From Yponomeuta sedellus (lineage: Eukaryota; Arthropoda; Insecta; Lepidoptera; Yponomeutidae): 64,000 nt of DNA. The stretch's first letter is position 1; the number at the start of each line of letters is the position of its first letter. A program made the translations under genes and the position numbers. A model generated the notes under the pieces. The model searched no databases. It had not been told where the DNA came from and was given only the letters and a program-made list of their open reading frames with translations. Positions 20,701 through 30,540 of this stretch are shown in pieces. The stretch spans positions 342,501 through 406,500 of the forward strand of contig OW203741.1 of NCBI GenBank assembly GCA_934045075.1. Direction: 5' to 3'.

Positions 20701-23415
20701 CACTTATTTGTTTAGGTTTAATTACTATTATTTCTTTAATTTTATGTGTTGACATTAAGTTATTTGATTGTTACCGGATAAACTTACTAGGCATTTGTCG
20801 GAAGAGACCGACCAAGTTTCGCTCTGATTCGCAGAGCTTAAGGTGGTTCAGGGTCCTCACTAGCGCCACCAATGGAGTAAAAATCATAACTTTAATTATA
20901 ATACGTTTTTATCTAAAAGTGCACATGAGAAATCTTAACTACTGTGACAACTATTTCTAGAACTTACAGTATAGAACCGGGGATTAATAATCTAGGACTT
21001 AAATCGATTTCCGCCAAAAACGTCCGTTTTTAGAGGAAATCGATTAAAGTCCTAGGATATTAATACTACAGGTTATATGTTCTAAAAATAGTTATCACAA
21101 TTAAGATTTTTGATGTTTACTTTTTGAATAAAAAAACTATAATACAAGTTATTTTTTTAAAAACCTATTTAGAGGCTAAAAAATCCACCCATGCCGGGAC
21201 TCGAACTCGACTCGAAATTTATGATTTTTATTGCATTGCTGGCGCTAGTTAGCTCCCCTAAGCGCCTTAACCAATCCGTCAAAAGGCCTAGTAAGTTTAT
21301 TCGGTAACAATCCAATAATGTGTAGAACTCAAGAAAGTCTTACTTCAAAAATTAAATTATTTTGTTCTAAGCACTAGAAACAGTTTTTAGTGCTTAGTGT
21401 TTCGCAGTCGGTTTTAATGTTATACCTATATTATCAGCAAAAAGGTGAGTTTATTTTTCGTGTCAGCAAAACATTTATTATCAAGAGTTGCATAAGTGCA
21501 TCGGCGAGTGAATGTCCTAGTGGTGTGTGAGTGTGTGTGAGACGTCTCTGCTCATTTTACGCGTGTTGGGCAAAATACTATTATTCCTGTTCCACGATTT
21601 TTATTTGCAAACACCTGTGGGGAAAGTTTTTTTACATCTGTCGTCTTAATATGACTCCATTCTACAATAGGTATTCTATCTAAAGGAGGAAGTAAGAACT
21701 TTATATATTATAGTATATAGTGTATATTTACTTATATATTATATGTACTTATTGAGTATTTGTCAGCTTATCTAATTTTAACCAAGTATTTCTTCCGTTT
21801 TGTTTTGAATGCCTACCATTTAATCTCTTACACCACCTGTGGTTGACTGGTATAAAATGCTTATAGCATTAAGTCCGCCACATTGCCATTGTATTTTTTT
21901 ACTTATGTGCAATAAACGTATTAATAGTAATAATAACTAGCCGGCGTATACACACTGCGTTTTTTTACTGACTTTTGGCTTTGACACTGTATTTTGACCG
22001 GCGGGTTTGCCGTTCCGGAAACGCAAGGAATATCTTAGGGAGAGAGCAGGGAATTCAGAGGGCACATCATAGCGATATCGAGCATAATAAGAGCCGGTTT
22101 CCCAATTGAAAATTTCACTAAGAAAATACTTAACGGTCTGTCAATTTGCTGAGAAATTCGAAGAGACAGCTCTGCAATTAACCGTTTACTTAGCGAAATT
22201 CTCAATTCAGAAACTGGCCCTAAGTGTCATACATAACTTTGGCAATTAGTTGAATTGATAATTGTACCATTAGCCTTTAAGGGCTTTTGTAAAGCCCTCA
22301 AGGCTTATAATACCCCGCCTGAATGTTGCTCTTTATGGTGAGAAATAAACCTTTACTTTATAACTCTTCCCGATTTATTAATTTCCCGAACAACATGACT
22401 GGCACTAAATGCAAGACAGCTCAAGAAGAAATGTCAAGAAAAAAATCTTTGCCAGATGTTTCTACCCATTGCTTCTTCAATTGCACGCGCACAAACTCAT
22501 TAAGTCCTTCAAATGTCAATGTAATAAAAACATCAATAGTCTCACACCGGCTTGGTACACTTTTATCTTAAAGGGAACCTAGTCGCAATTGCACTGTTAT
22601 GACCACAAAATTTAATTCGGCACAGAATTTCACAAGCTTTTCCAATGCAGGTATCCGTATTAGATAAGGTAAAGGCTAAAGGTAAAAGGTAAAAGGTTTC
22701 TGTATTGAGAATTTCACTAAGGAAATAGCTAAGTAATGTTCTGTCACACTCTTTTCTGAGAAATTAGAAGAGACAGAGTTGAGTATGTACTTATAGCGAA
22801 ATTCTCAAATGAGAAACTGGCAATGAGAGTATTCTTTATTGTACACACCAAGACACTCTTACAAAGAGAGTAGTCACAAAAGAAGAGATACAATTGGCGG
22901 CCTTCTTGCTGATAGCAATTTCTTCCAGGCAATCTTGTATTGGAAAGATTGCCGAAGGGGAAATTTTGACGCGCATTATGTGCTAATACGAATATCAATG
23001 TACATTCGTATACATAATAATAATTTAACCATACATAAACATTAAGTTATAATAACAAGCAGATAGGAAAGTGTGGCATACCTACATATTTTATACACGG
23101 CAAAAAAAAATTAATGCAACTACAAAAAAAAATATTTAAAGAGAAATCATTTTATTACTTTGTATTTAAATTTAGCAGGAAACGGGGAGCGCCTTATCGA
23201 TATCGGCAGTTAATTCCACAGCCGGACTGCCCTTACGGTAAACGAGCTTTTAAGAACCAATCAGCTTAAAAAGGAAGTGAAGTATTTTTTTTTTTTTTTT
23301 CATTTAGAAGAACGGCAAATACTGGTGACCTACATTGGGCCGCCCCTAAGGTTGCTAACTTACCGGCGGCCAGGGTCGCCAGCAGGGCTGCGAGGGCGAG
23401 GGGCGCCCGGTACAT
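11755..23415 (-). CDS. Secreted carboxylesterase, catalytically complete, with a 6.1-kb first intron
   Basis: Six exons: 23364-23415, 17124-17272, 16460-16911, 13786-13998, 12140-12940 and 11755-11920. All have GT-AG borders and compatible phases (1,0,2,2,2), giving 610 residues. Exon 1 encodes a signal peptide (MYRAPLALAALLATLAA). Exon 2 holds TDAGLVCG and YASFRGVPYA. Exon 3 holds EPWEG, EDC and HGGGF (186-190). Ser268 lies in GGQSAGS, Glu399 in GFTEAEC and His512 in GAAHMED, so oxyanion hole and triad are all present. About 50 residues between HVPW and ILVFIHGGGF (roughly 121-179), rich in charged residues, are longer than in most family members. It should hydrolyse carboxyl esters outside the cell or in the secretory path; substrate unknown. 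Exon 1 assignment rests on phase and signal-peptide logic and is the weakest part; the other joins are strong. Confidence 0.87.
12941..13785 (-). other. Intron 4 of the fourth esterase gene
   Basis: 845-bp intron that hosts a 280-bp MITE (13234-13513) followed on the plus strand by a short (AG)n run at about 13512-13531. The rest is unremarkable. Confidence 0.75.
13234..13513. mobile_element. MITE with 22-bp perfect terminal inverted repeats, in an esterase intron
   Basis: Starts CTAAGGGCGAGATAAATAG (13234-13255) and ends with its exact reverse complement (13492-13513). The interior is full of cttagc / gctaag motifs and contains a second strong hairpin at about 13390-13437 (gtctactttgatactta and complement). 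Possible 3-bp duplication AGA. Non-coding; superfamily unassigned. Confidence 0.8.
13999..16459 (-). other. Intron 3 of the fourth esterase gene
   Basis: About 2.5 kb. I see no repeat family, TIR pair or conserved protein. Short ORFs at 14639-14893 and 15227-15487 have no recognisable domain and lack support. Confidence 0.6.
17913..18600. mobile_element. piggyBac-like palindromic MITE, copy A, with nested SINE
   Basis: Begins TTAAGGCGCTGGGG and ends ...CCCCATAGCGTTAA. Both ends carry TTAA, the piggyBac target. Arms run inward through ctaacttgcgccatcgatgga and ataaaattcataact to a central hairpin atcgatttccgcc / ggcggaaatcgat-type core at about 18055-18090. The SINE at 18266-18575 lies within the right terminal segment. 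Confidence 0.72.
18266..18575 (-). mobile_element. Fold-back SINE (copy 4)
   Basis: Flanked by an 11-bp duplication TAGACCCCATA (18255-18265 and 18576-18586). Contains the body (gtagtcggggctgtaagtaa), the tRNA-like module (18488-18550) and, at its left edge, an inverted copy of the family 3' end. Confidence 0.86.
19498..19563. repeat. Perfect 29-bp inverted repeat with 8-bp loop
   Basis: The left arm 19498-19526 (tttatatacatttaatatac...) and right arm 19535-19563 are exact complements around gacgttga. Could be a minimal MITE or a replication-slippage hairpin. It would form a stable cruciform or RNA stem. Confidence 0.8.
19795..20312 (+). mobile_element. Fold-back SINE (copy 5), full-length palindromic form
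   Basis: 518 bp bounded by a perfect 13-bp duplication AATACTTTTGTTT (19782-19794 and 20313-20325). The left arm is antisense (end, tRNA-like module, body). It meets a sense right arm (body, tRNA-like module, tail) near 20057, then a unique 3' segment ttccttagcacgggttagtg plus A-rich tail. Arms of about 215 bp are nearly identical. This copy shows the whole family structure. Confidence 0.9.
20830..21290. mobile_element. piggyBac-like palindromic MITE, copy B, with nested SINE fragment
   Basis: Left end TTAAGGTGGTTCAGGG followed by ctcactagcgccaccaatgg. Right end tgctggcgctagttagctcc then CCTAAGCGCCTTAA. The central hairpin is at about 21000-21050 (ggacttaaatcgatttccgc and complement). A 53-bp SINE fragment interrupts the right arm at 21158-21210. 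Confidence 0.72.
21158..21210 (+). mobile_element. Fold-back SINE, 5' fragment (copy 6)
   Basis: Matches the left terminus of the family (ttaaaaacctatttagaggc, then ccacccatgccggga) and stops within the antisense B-box. Confidence 0.75.
21770..21940 (+). repeat. Truncated LINE 3' end with (TAA)n-type tail
   Basis: Shares ggtataaaatgcttatagc, gtgcaata and taataataa with 39560-39690. A second copy of the same 5'-truncated retroelement 3' end. Confidence 0.55.
22093..22218. mobile_element. 130-bp hairpin MITE, copy 1
   Basis: Ends gccggtttcccaattgaaaa and ...ttctcaattcagaaactggc are inverted. Interior aatttcactaag ... cttagcgaaattctc. Same family at 22694-22821 and 33534-33673. Confidence 0.75.
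22323..22680. other. Intron segment without recognised features
   Basis: Between two MITE copies. An 82-codon ORF here has no identifiable domain. Confidence 0.4.
22694..22821. mobile_element. 130-bp hairpin MITE, copy 2
   Basis: Ends ggtttctgtattgagaattt and attctcaaatgagaaactgg are inverted. The interior gaagagacag motif is common to all three copies. Confidence 0.72.
22825..23270 (-). pseudogene. 3' end of a CR1/Jockey-type LINE with the last RT codons
   Basis: Minus-strand translation near 23160-23260 gives a fragment like FTVRAVRLWN then LPISI, the usual C-terminal tail of insect CR1/Jockey-group reverse transcriptases. The following non-coding part (22825-23000) has aatttcttccaggcaatctt and ggcggccttcttgc, a common lepidopteran LINE 3' region that is also found, interrupted, at 45780-46060. 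5'-truncated and non-functional. Confidence 0.55.
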
Positions 23416-23445
23416 GACTGCGGGGGCTGCGGCGACGAATCCGCG

Positions 23446-23483
23446 ACTGAAGTGTCCTCGCCGTTGCCGCCCCACTATTTATA
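23446..23483 (-). promoter_or_regulatory. Core promoter of the fourth esterase: TATA box and initiator
   Basis: TATAAATA on the minus strand (23483-23476). About 35 bp downstream is TCAGT (23450-23446), the arthropod initiator consensus, and 31 bp further the ATG at 23415. The block is GC-rich. Order and spacing are close to, though slightly longer than, the usual TATA-Inr distance of about 30 bp. Supports exon 1 as the true 5' end. Confidence 0.6.
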
Positions 23484-23706
23484 TTGCGCGCTGCAAAGAA
23501 GCCTTTTGCCCGCGCCGCCGCATACTCCGCCTTCCAGCCGGCTGTCTCTCAGAGACGCGCGCGTCGCACGGTAACCGTAATCAACATCGGCCTGTAGCTG
23601 CATACATTTACTAACCCCGTTGCGGGGACGTTATATGAATACTAGGGCAACGATGTCGTACAGTTGCGGTGATAACGGACTATCTCATAACGCCTTGTAT
23701 CCCAAT

Positions 23707-23840
23707 TTGGTATCAACCCTTTGTATGTCCTTACTGCTGGGGCAGCGTCTCTTCCTGCATCGCAGGAAGGCTAGGCTATACTCCATCACGAAAGCCAAGT
23801 CCGTTGATGAAGGATTGTAAGACAGTGGCAGCCCTTAATT
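23707..23840 (-). mobile_element. Tail fragment of a 5S-like SINE (copy 1)
   Basis: Shares tactgctgggg, tcttcctgcatcgcaggaag and aggattgtaagacagtggc with the longer copy at 28590-28965. Only the tail half remains. Confidence 0.55.
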
Positions 23841-24569
23841 TATGCCATTTAAATTTGATAAGTCTTAAGTCTCTATTATTGCCACCATTTTGCAACCTTT
23901 GATTAAATTAAAATCTTTATTAATTCAAATTCTTGCGAATCAAAACCAAAAAGAAAGTAATTTGGAAAATGCACTCGTTCCCTTAGGAATGTGATCAGTT
24001 GGGCAGTCGGACAGGAAGTACTACTATATATTTCGTAATATCTTACCCAAATGCAATGGTAGTTATGTTATTATTGCACGATTGGCCTTGACACTGACCG
24101 AAATTACTTTGTTATCTGAACGACAAGACAGAGTAAGGAATTTCCACACATTATGACATATTGCATTACCTTATCTTATTGTATATCGTCTTTGCCAAAC
24201 TTTCGATGCTGAAACTAGGGTAGTCTAGAAGCTTTTCGCGAGAAAAGCAGTTTAAAATCATTACTTACGGGAAATCCGGGAGGCGCGCCTTGTCTTAGAC
24301 TCCTGTTCCTCAAACACGATGACTTTTCGGATAAGTAAAGTTGGCCGAGGTCGGCTGAACCCACTTGGCAACGCGGTGGCCACGCGTTTTCCGCTCAAAC
24401 TTCCTTCGACGTTCCGGTTGGTTTCAAACCGATAATGTTCAAACTAAGAAGATATGGAAGAACCAGCCGTGTCGTACAATAAGAGAGCTCTTTGAAATAT
24501 TTTCTATGAAAACTCGAGTGGTGGGCAAAAACCTACAGAATAGCCATCCTGGCAGCTTTATCCGAGGTT
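23841..24569. other. No recognised feature
   Basis: Unique-looking sequence upstream of the fourth esterase. It may contain regulatory DNA, but I see no defined element. ORF 24365-24622 lacks a domain. Confidence 0.4.
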
Positions 24570-24860
24570 CTTCTTCTTCTTCAGGCTATATTAGTCCACT
24601 GCTGGACAAAGCCCTCCCCTAATGAGCGCAAGGTTGCGCCATCATTAGGGGTAATGCCCATAATACCCACGCTGGGCATGCGAGTTGGGGATCGCAGTTT
24701 GGTGGAATTTTACTGCAGGAGGCGCTGCTACCCACCCCCCGGGTTCTGTCCCTTAGTCGCCTTTTACGACACCTGCGGGAAGAATTTGGGTTGGTGCTAT
24801 TCTCTAGGCCGACACCACACAGCATCCGAGGGTGCCAGTCCAGATTTAGCCGAACATTAC
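24570..24860 (+). repeat. Lepidopteran dispersed repeat, copy 1
   Basis: Contains ggctatattagtccactgct, ccctcccctaatgagcgc, acgctgggcatgcgagttgg and cgccttttacgacacctgcg. The first 180 bp recur at 45838-46016, inserted in another repeat. Retroelement of unknown family. Confidence 0.6.
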
Positions 24861-24999
24861 CTTTTGACGGTCGTGTCAGGCTAAATATCGACTGAGCCTC
24901 CTAGTCAGTCAAATTCAAGTTTTGTCAATTGTACCTGCTGGACGATACTTTAATGGGTGTTTGTTAGGCTTTCCTGTTAGGTTTAATAAGAATTGACTA

Positions 25000-25202
25000 A
25001 TTTATAATACAACATAACATTTACATACAGGCACATACATTGTTTCCGGCCCCACACTAGGATACCCTGTGTCGTGGGAACCAGAAGCGAACATGTAAAC
25101 AACCAAGACCTAGGTTTTTTTTAAATCTCCAGCCGGGCTTCGAACCCGGAACCTCTTGCAGGGTAGGCAGATGCGCTACCATTGCGCCACAGAGGTCGCT
25201 AA
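25000..25202 (-). mobile_element. tRNA-derived SINE with a Trp-like head
   Basis: Minus-strand head at 25202-25125 reads cctctgtggcgcaatggtag then cgcatctgcc and ggttccgggttcgaagccc: clear A and B boxes and a tRNA cloverleaf close to tRNA-Trp, but with a changed anticodon loop. A-rich linker and about 110-bp body follow. A SINE rather than a tRNA gene, because the acceptor stem is incomplete and a body is attached. Confidence 0.6.
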
Positions 25203-26286
25203 TATGATCGATCTATAAGTGCGCGAGCTACCCACACTTTATTCATATTAGTAATTATTATCCCACATTAATTTCTGGTTTTGTTTTTGGACGTGGTGGC
25301 ACTTCTTCTTCGTCGTATCCTCGTGACTGAGGGACGTGACTATGGGGCAGCTTCCGCCTCCAGCGCCTTTCATTCTGATTAAGCGCCCTATGGCTGCTTT
25401 AAGAGTCCCTCCCGATTGTTAGACAGCTGGTAACACTAGTCCCGCGCCATATTTGCCGTTGCCCACACTGCTTTATCAAACGAAGCATGACTTTCACAAA
25501 ATCAGGGTATTTATTTATTTTATACGAGTATGTTTGTGGGCTAGTTTAGGGAAGCTTGCGTGATTTATGTAATCTTCGGACATTGCACGTCTCACACATC
25601 TCTTTGGAGTGGAGTGGTCCTTCTTGTAGGTACTTCATCATCAAGGGTTGAACTTCAACTCTCAATCTTTCCATGGGAATGAGCTTTCGGCCTGTACCAG
25701 TTTTGTTCTGGCATTATGTTTTGTTATTAACCGCAGCGTTTTCGGTTATCGATGAGCGCGTGTTGAGCAAGATCGCGCTGTAAGCCGCGGTATCGGGCGA
25801 TCGTACGTCGATCGGCGGGTTAGGGATTATTATGTCAATGTTGCGCGCTCGACACGTGGACGCTTGCACGCGCTGTCCGGCTCAGTCCTGACATACATAG
25901 GAAAAGTTTACTGGACTGAGTAGACTCAATTAGTTTGCACTCACCACTTACGTCGTCGCAGAGGACTTAGGAGCATAATAATCATAAATCGACGCAACTC
26001 GAACGCTTGCACTAGTCCCTGGACTTGGACCTGGCAAGGACCACTCAGACTGTGTCCATTCGTACAAATATACGGGGGCTCCCAGTGAGAATCAAATCCA
26101 CGTTCTTAATTATGCTAATCAGACGTGATACCGCAAGACCAGAGGCAGTTTGCATAACTTTAACTCTAACTGGTGAATTCGAAAACCACTAATCGTAATT
26201 AATTAAAATCTTAAGTCATCTTAATCATCAGCCATTTGCCGCCCACTGCACGACATAGGCTTCCCTCGTGGTTTTCTAAGTAATCT
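25203..26286. other. No gene; minor repeat fragments
   Basis: Contains a short ccgcccactgcacgacatagg fragment at about 26233-26275 of the common lepidopteran repeat. Otherwise nothing recognised. Confidence 0.4.
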
Positions 26287-26593
26287 GAGTGCTTAGTGCG
26301 AGTTTTTTAACTACTCGAGCGCGTTAACGTAAACTCATATTTATATGGCATCGAGGAAGCGCCACCTAGCGACAAGTAAGGAAATTAAAATTGCTGAGTG
26401 CGAGTTGTAATGGTTTACGTTGAGAAGTGAACACGTTTACCAGCGAAAACACGAATAATCGCGAGTGCGAGTTGTACTGTGACAGCGTTTTGCCAGTTCG
26501 AACGGTTAACTTACGCATACTCACTACTCGATGCTCGATTAACGCGGTAGTCAAGTTATTCGATTGGATCTGTCAAACTCGCACTCAGCACTC
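26287..26593 (+). mobile_element. 307-bp MITE, copy 1
   Basis: Terminal inverted repeats GAGTGCTTAGTGCGAGTTT / AAACTCGCACTCAGCACTC. Internally ggcatcgaggaagcgccacc and tgacagcgttttgccagttc. An inverted copy of identical length lies at 38528-38834. No ORF. Confidence 0.8.
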
Positions 26594-26726
26594 TCAGTAG
26601 TAAATGTAAAATGCAAAAATACCTTGTATGTATGTCCCCTTCCCGTTTTAAGAAGCTTCCACTCTCACTCAGGAGCCGTACGAAAAAAGTTTCAGAAATT
26701 AAATTGAGATTCACACTATGAGGATC

Positions 26727-26867
26727 ATACTATTTTTATTTTTAATGCACTAACCCGTGCTAAGACAAATCCGTGCCAGACCTCTGGTACGGATAGCCAG
26801 AGGTGAGGTCGCGGGTTCGAATCCCGGCATGGGTGGAATTTTTAGCCTCTAAATAGGTTTTTAAAAT
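26727..26867 (-). mobile_element. Fold-back SINE, internally deleted (copy 7)
   Basis: Flanked by a 10-bp duplication TATGAGGATC (26717-26726 and 26868-26877). Retains both termini and a rearranged tRNA-like module in which the gccagaggt segment is partly inverted. Confidence 0.84.
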
Positions 26868-27117
26868 TATGAGGATCGTTCAGACACCAACATATTGGAC
26901 TTCCAAGAGAACTAGGGCGGACAGGGCACAAAAATATAAGCATAGTATTTTTCACTGAATCAAATCCGTCAAGAAAATGCCACAGTTAGTAAAGTCTAGA
27001 AGAAAAGTAGTCTGTGGTAAAGATTTAACCAGCAAAAGATGCAACCACGGATTAAATAAAGCGCCTGCAGAAGCGTTTTAGTAGCATCGTGTTTTTATAA
27101 AAAAAACGCCATTATTA

Positions 27118-27265
27118 TACTCTTTTTTTGTAAAGAGGTTCGAAATTTCATTGATGCCGGTGATCGCCCATTAGCTCAGTTGGATAGAGCGCTGGCACGG
27201 ATAGCCAGAGGTCGCGGGTTCGAATCCAGGCATGGGTGGAATTTTTAGCCTCTAAATAGGTTTTT
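27118..27265 (-). mobile_element. Fold-back SINE (copy 8)
   Basis: Flanked by a 15-bp near-perfect duplication AAAACGCCATTATTA / AAAACGCCATTAGTA (27103-27117 and 27266-27280). tRNA-like module at 27169-27235. The 3' end is eroded to ctttttttg. Confidence 0.82.
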
Positions 27266-27280
27266 AAAACGCCATTAGTA

Positions 27281-28589
27281 TGTTATACTAACGAACCGTT
27301 TGTCAGGTACTTATAGCATTTTTTTCAATAACAGGATGTAATTGACCCTTCACTAATACGACCTCTGTTGATTCGACAAATCATTTCAATATTGCACTAG
27401 GTGAATCTAGTTAGGAGCTATTTATTTATATACTTTTGATTCTTAATCATAAATAAAAACCGTTTGAAAAGGCTTGTAGCTACTGCGGCGAAATAAACTA
27501 TTTCAACGTGGCTGTATATTTTGATCCGTTAAAATTGTTTATATTATAACTTATAAGAGATCACATTATCTAGATATAGATAATGTGAGTTGAAGGCAGA
27601 TAGCTGGCACCGTCTGGATGAGGATGGATGGGGGAGGCCTATGACCAACAGTAGGCTTATTTATTTGATTGATTGATGAACCCTTTAACATTTTTTTTCC
27701 TTAGTGTATAATGAAGTTCGCTAGTAATATAATAAACGGATCAGCTAGTAATATAATAAATGTGAAAGTTTGTGAACATATTTGGATGGTGGTTACTCAA
27801 TCATGCAATAACGGCTGAATGTTTTTACATGAATAAAATTGAATAAACAAATGAACATTGATAAAAATTGAATAAACAAAACAAATAAACATGAATAAAC
27901 CGTGGGATAAAATTTTATTCTTAAATATCTTACAGATAGGCTTTATTCAAGCCTAACTCTAAGATGTTTATTTATTGCGTTGCCTGGGTAACAAGAATCG
28001 TATAAACGGTCCACTCCACTCCGTTACACATACTTTTTAAAATAATAGATTAACTATTATTCAATCTTATTGCTGTTAATTATCAACAAATTGCAATTAA
28101 GATCAATATTTATTAATTTTATGGTTTGTAGATTAAAGGAAGGTATTTTCTTGAAGATATTCTTTAATTTTATAATAATATTTATTCCTTAAACGCATTA
28201 TTGACAATTCTATTATTGGTGATTACTTTAAGATTGATTGAAATTTATATGCGCTTTGAGACACACACACACATAAAGCATAATACATTGATCACCATAA
28301 CAATAAAAAAATAATCGCATTAATAAATAAAAATGGAATTCTCGGATTACAGAAATGACATTCAATTTAAATCATAATAAAAATGAAATTCTCCAATTAC
28401 ATCCCATTAGATTACTTAATGCTATTTCTGGAATCATATGGCACTACTCTGCGTGCGCCACAGTAGAAACGTTTAATGTAGTTTGGTAGCTTATTAAGGA
28501 CTTTCAACGAAGCTGACAATGCGCTGCTAGAGTGTAGCCTCAACCGTGGCACCTTCAGTGTCAATAAATGAGCGGTTAGCAGCGTAACT
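27281..28589. other. AT-rich stretch without recognised gene
   Basis: Contains a small palindrome (cattatctagatatagataatg, about 27566-27588) and an (AC)n run near 28261. No repeat family or coding region identified. Confidence 0.4.
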
Positions 28590-28965
28590 TTCGTTATCAA
28601 CCCTTGTATGTCCCCACTGCTGGGGCACGGGTCTCTTACTGCATCGCAGCAAAGTTATGCCATACTCCACCACGGGGGCCAAGTCCGGGTTGGTGGAGGA
28701 TTGTAAGACAGTGGCGGGCCTTACTGTCAGAAGTTATCAACCCGCCCACAAGGCCTCCGACATGGCTTAGCGACTGTCATTACATGACAGTTGGCACCAA
28801 CGGCTTAACGTGACTTGCAAAGCACGGAAGCGCGCGGAAAAATGCCACTAGCGGTAGTCACCGGACGGTCACCCATCCTGCGCCTGACCGCACCCATTGC
28901 TGCTTAACTCAAAGATTTATTCCAATCACTCGGTTCGCCTAGGCCACAAGCGCTCCAGCGTAGCT
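28590..28965 (-). mobile_element. 5S rRNA-like SINE, long copy (copy 2)
   Basis: On the minus strand the head (about 28930-28850) reads gagttaagcagc then ggatgggtgaccgtccgg. This matches the order of the conserved internal control region of 5S rRNA (aagttaagcaacg ... ggatgggtgaccgcctgg). The body and tail include ccgctagtggca, ggacttggcccccgtggtgg and a tail hairpin. Related fragments at 23707, 30305, 32795 and 37133 support a dispersed family. Confidence 0.62.
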
Positions 28966-29279
28966 TTAATAGTTAATGATATATCAGTAGGTGCTAATTT
29001 ACGATGCCCGCCCGCCTCGTGTCAGCCACACCACAGTCCAACAAAGGCTGTTGTGCAAATTAGGCAAAATGAAAGTCTCCGGACGATAATTAATAGAACC
29101 GCGCACAACTACAGAAAACGAGATGCCCCGCAAACACGTGTCGTGTATAGATATACGATTGTAGGCGTCTAGGTATAATAATAGACAAGTGATTGTTTTG
29201 TTTTGAAGTTGCTATTAGGTACTAGGTTGCGCTTATAATAGGAGTAAATAAACTTTATATTGAAAAATCATTATTATAT

Positions 29280-29480
29280 AAACCTATTTAGAGGCTAAAA
29301 ATTCCACCTATGCCGGGATTCGAACCCGCGACCTTTGGCTATCCGTGCCAGCGCTCTTACCAACTGAGCTAATGGGCGACTCACCGGCATCAGTGAAATT
29401 TCGAACCTCTTTACACTATTCTCTGTATCACGTAAAATTGTCCTTAGCACGGGTTAGTGCATTAAAAATAAAAATACTAT
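29280..29480 (+). mobile_element. Fold-back SINE, single-arm form (copy 9)
   Basis: Perfect 14-bp duplication AATCATTATTATAT (29266-29279 and 29481-29494). Structure: terminus aacctatttagaggc, antisense tRNA-like module, then directly the 3' segment ttgtccttagcacggg and A-rich end. It lacks the second arm. Confidence 0.88.
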
Positions 29481-29506
29481 AATCATTATTATATGTTTTG
29501 AAACAT

Positions 29507-29593
29507 CGTGAGGAAACCGTCCGAGGTGTTTAAATACCTCAGCGCTTGAAATTGCCAATCGCCGGTGGGCACGCGTGTTGTGCCCTCTCCCTC

Positions 29594-29630
<37 letters not shown>

Positions 29631-29680
29631 GAGAGAAGGCCTATGAGCTGCAGCGGGATGTTTAAAGGCTACATAATTAA
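29507..29680 (+). repeat. Dispersed repeat with (CT)n microsatellite (copy 2)
   Basis: Motif order as at 5253-5380 (acatcgtgaggaaacc, ttgccaatcgccggtgggc, gagagaaggc). A 50-bp CT-rich run occupies 29580-29630. Confidence 0.6.
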
Positions 29681-29954
29681 CCCGAGATTTATATCCTTAA
29701 CTATGAAGAGTTAGCCGTCATTTGACAGGCAAGCTCGTTAAGTCTTAGACCCCGTCTTGTTAAACACCATCAGGCGTGACCAGAGGGAAGTGTTTATTTG
29801 ACCTACTTAATGAATAAAAACGGTCTGATGCGGGATTTGAATCCACCCCTCGTAATGCAACGGCATATTGGTACACACGAGACGGGTGCATGTGATTTAT
29901 AGGCGGCGATCCTTGTACCCCCGGCGGGTACAAGGATTTTTACAACGAAAATCT

Positions 29955-30067
29955 TATTTTTAATGCACTAACCCGTGCTAAGGAAAAATTTAAAAACCTA
30001 TTTAGAGGCTAAAAATTCCACCCATGCCGGGATTCGAACCCGGTCTTAGCCTCTAAATAGGTTTTTA
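29955..30067 (-). mobile_element. Fold-back SINE, short hairpin form (copy 10)
   Basis: Flanks AACGAAAATCT / AACGAAGATCT (29944-29954 and 30068-30078), one mismatch. The two arms meet within the B-box at cgggattcgaacccgg. Confidence 0.84.
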
Positions 30068-30304
30068 AACGAAGATCTTCCTATTACAATCTTAACCTAT
30101 ATAATATTGGGGTTTGTATATCTCGGCATTCAAAAATTTAGAAAACGCATTTTGGCTATATAACGTATAAATGGGATTAAAATGAATTGTCAACAGGTGG
30201 TTATGAAGAGCTTTTAAGTAGTTGTCATAGTTGAGAGTTTAGTTTCCTGTTTTATTTGCCTAATAAATTTAAAATAAAACTGTAATTAGGCCTTATAAGT
30301 AAAT

Positions 30305-30440
30305 TGAAAAAAATGCCACTAGCGGTAGCCACTGGATGATCAATCATCCAGCTCCTAGCCGCACATGTTGTTGCTTAACCCTAGTGATTGACTCCAATCA
30401 CCCGGTTCCACTAGTTCACAAGCGATTGATGCATTTGGCG
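30305..30440 (-). mobile_element. 5S-like SINE head fragment (copy 3)
   Basis: Minus strand carries gggttaagcaacaac and ccactggctacc..gctagtggca, as in the 28590 copy. The internal control region is degraded. Confidence 0.5.
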
Positions 30441-30540
30441 TTGGATTACTTAATAAGAAAAAAAAGTGCCAGTAATCCGTTCGTTCCGCTAAGTTTAATA
30501 TTGTTTCCGGAATAAAACCGCACTGATTTCAGAAGCAAAA

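Larger units (their letters stand above)
20373..21430 (+). repeat. Dispersed retroelement-like repeat (AACCGACTTTAAAAAAGGAG type) split by a MITE
   Basis: Begins with aaccgactttaaaaaaggag and ggttctcaattcgac, a very common lepidopteran repeat start, and closes near gcagtcggttttaatg. The piggyBac-like MITE at about 20830-21290 sits inside it. No coding potential left. Confidence 0.5.
17273..23363 (-). other. Intron 1 of the fourth esterase gene, packed with transposable elements
   Basis: 6.09 kb between the signal-peptide exon and exon 2. It holds two piggyBac-like MITEs, three fold-back SINE copies or fragments, two 130-bp MITEs, LINE 3' ends and a long hairpin, each listed separately. No other coding exon recognised. 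Confidence 0.7.

Noticed and set aside
25125..25202. tRNA-Trp gene on the minus strand
   Set aside because: Changed anticodon loop, poor acceptor stem and attached SINE body.
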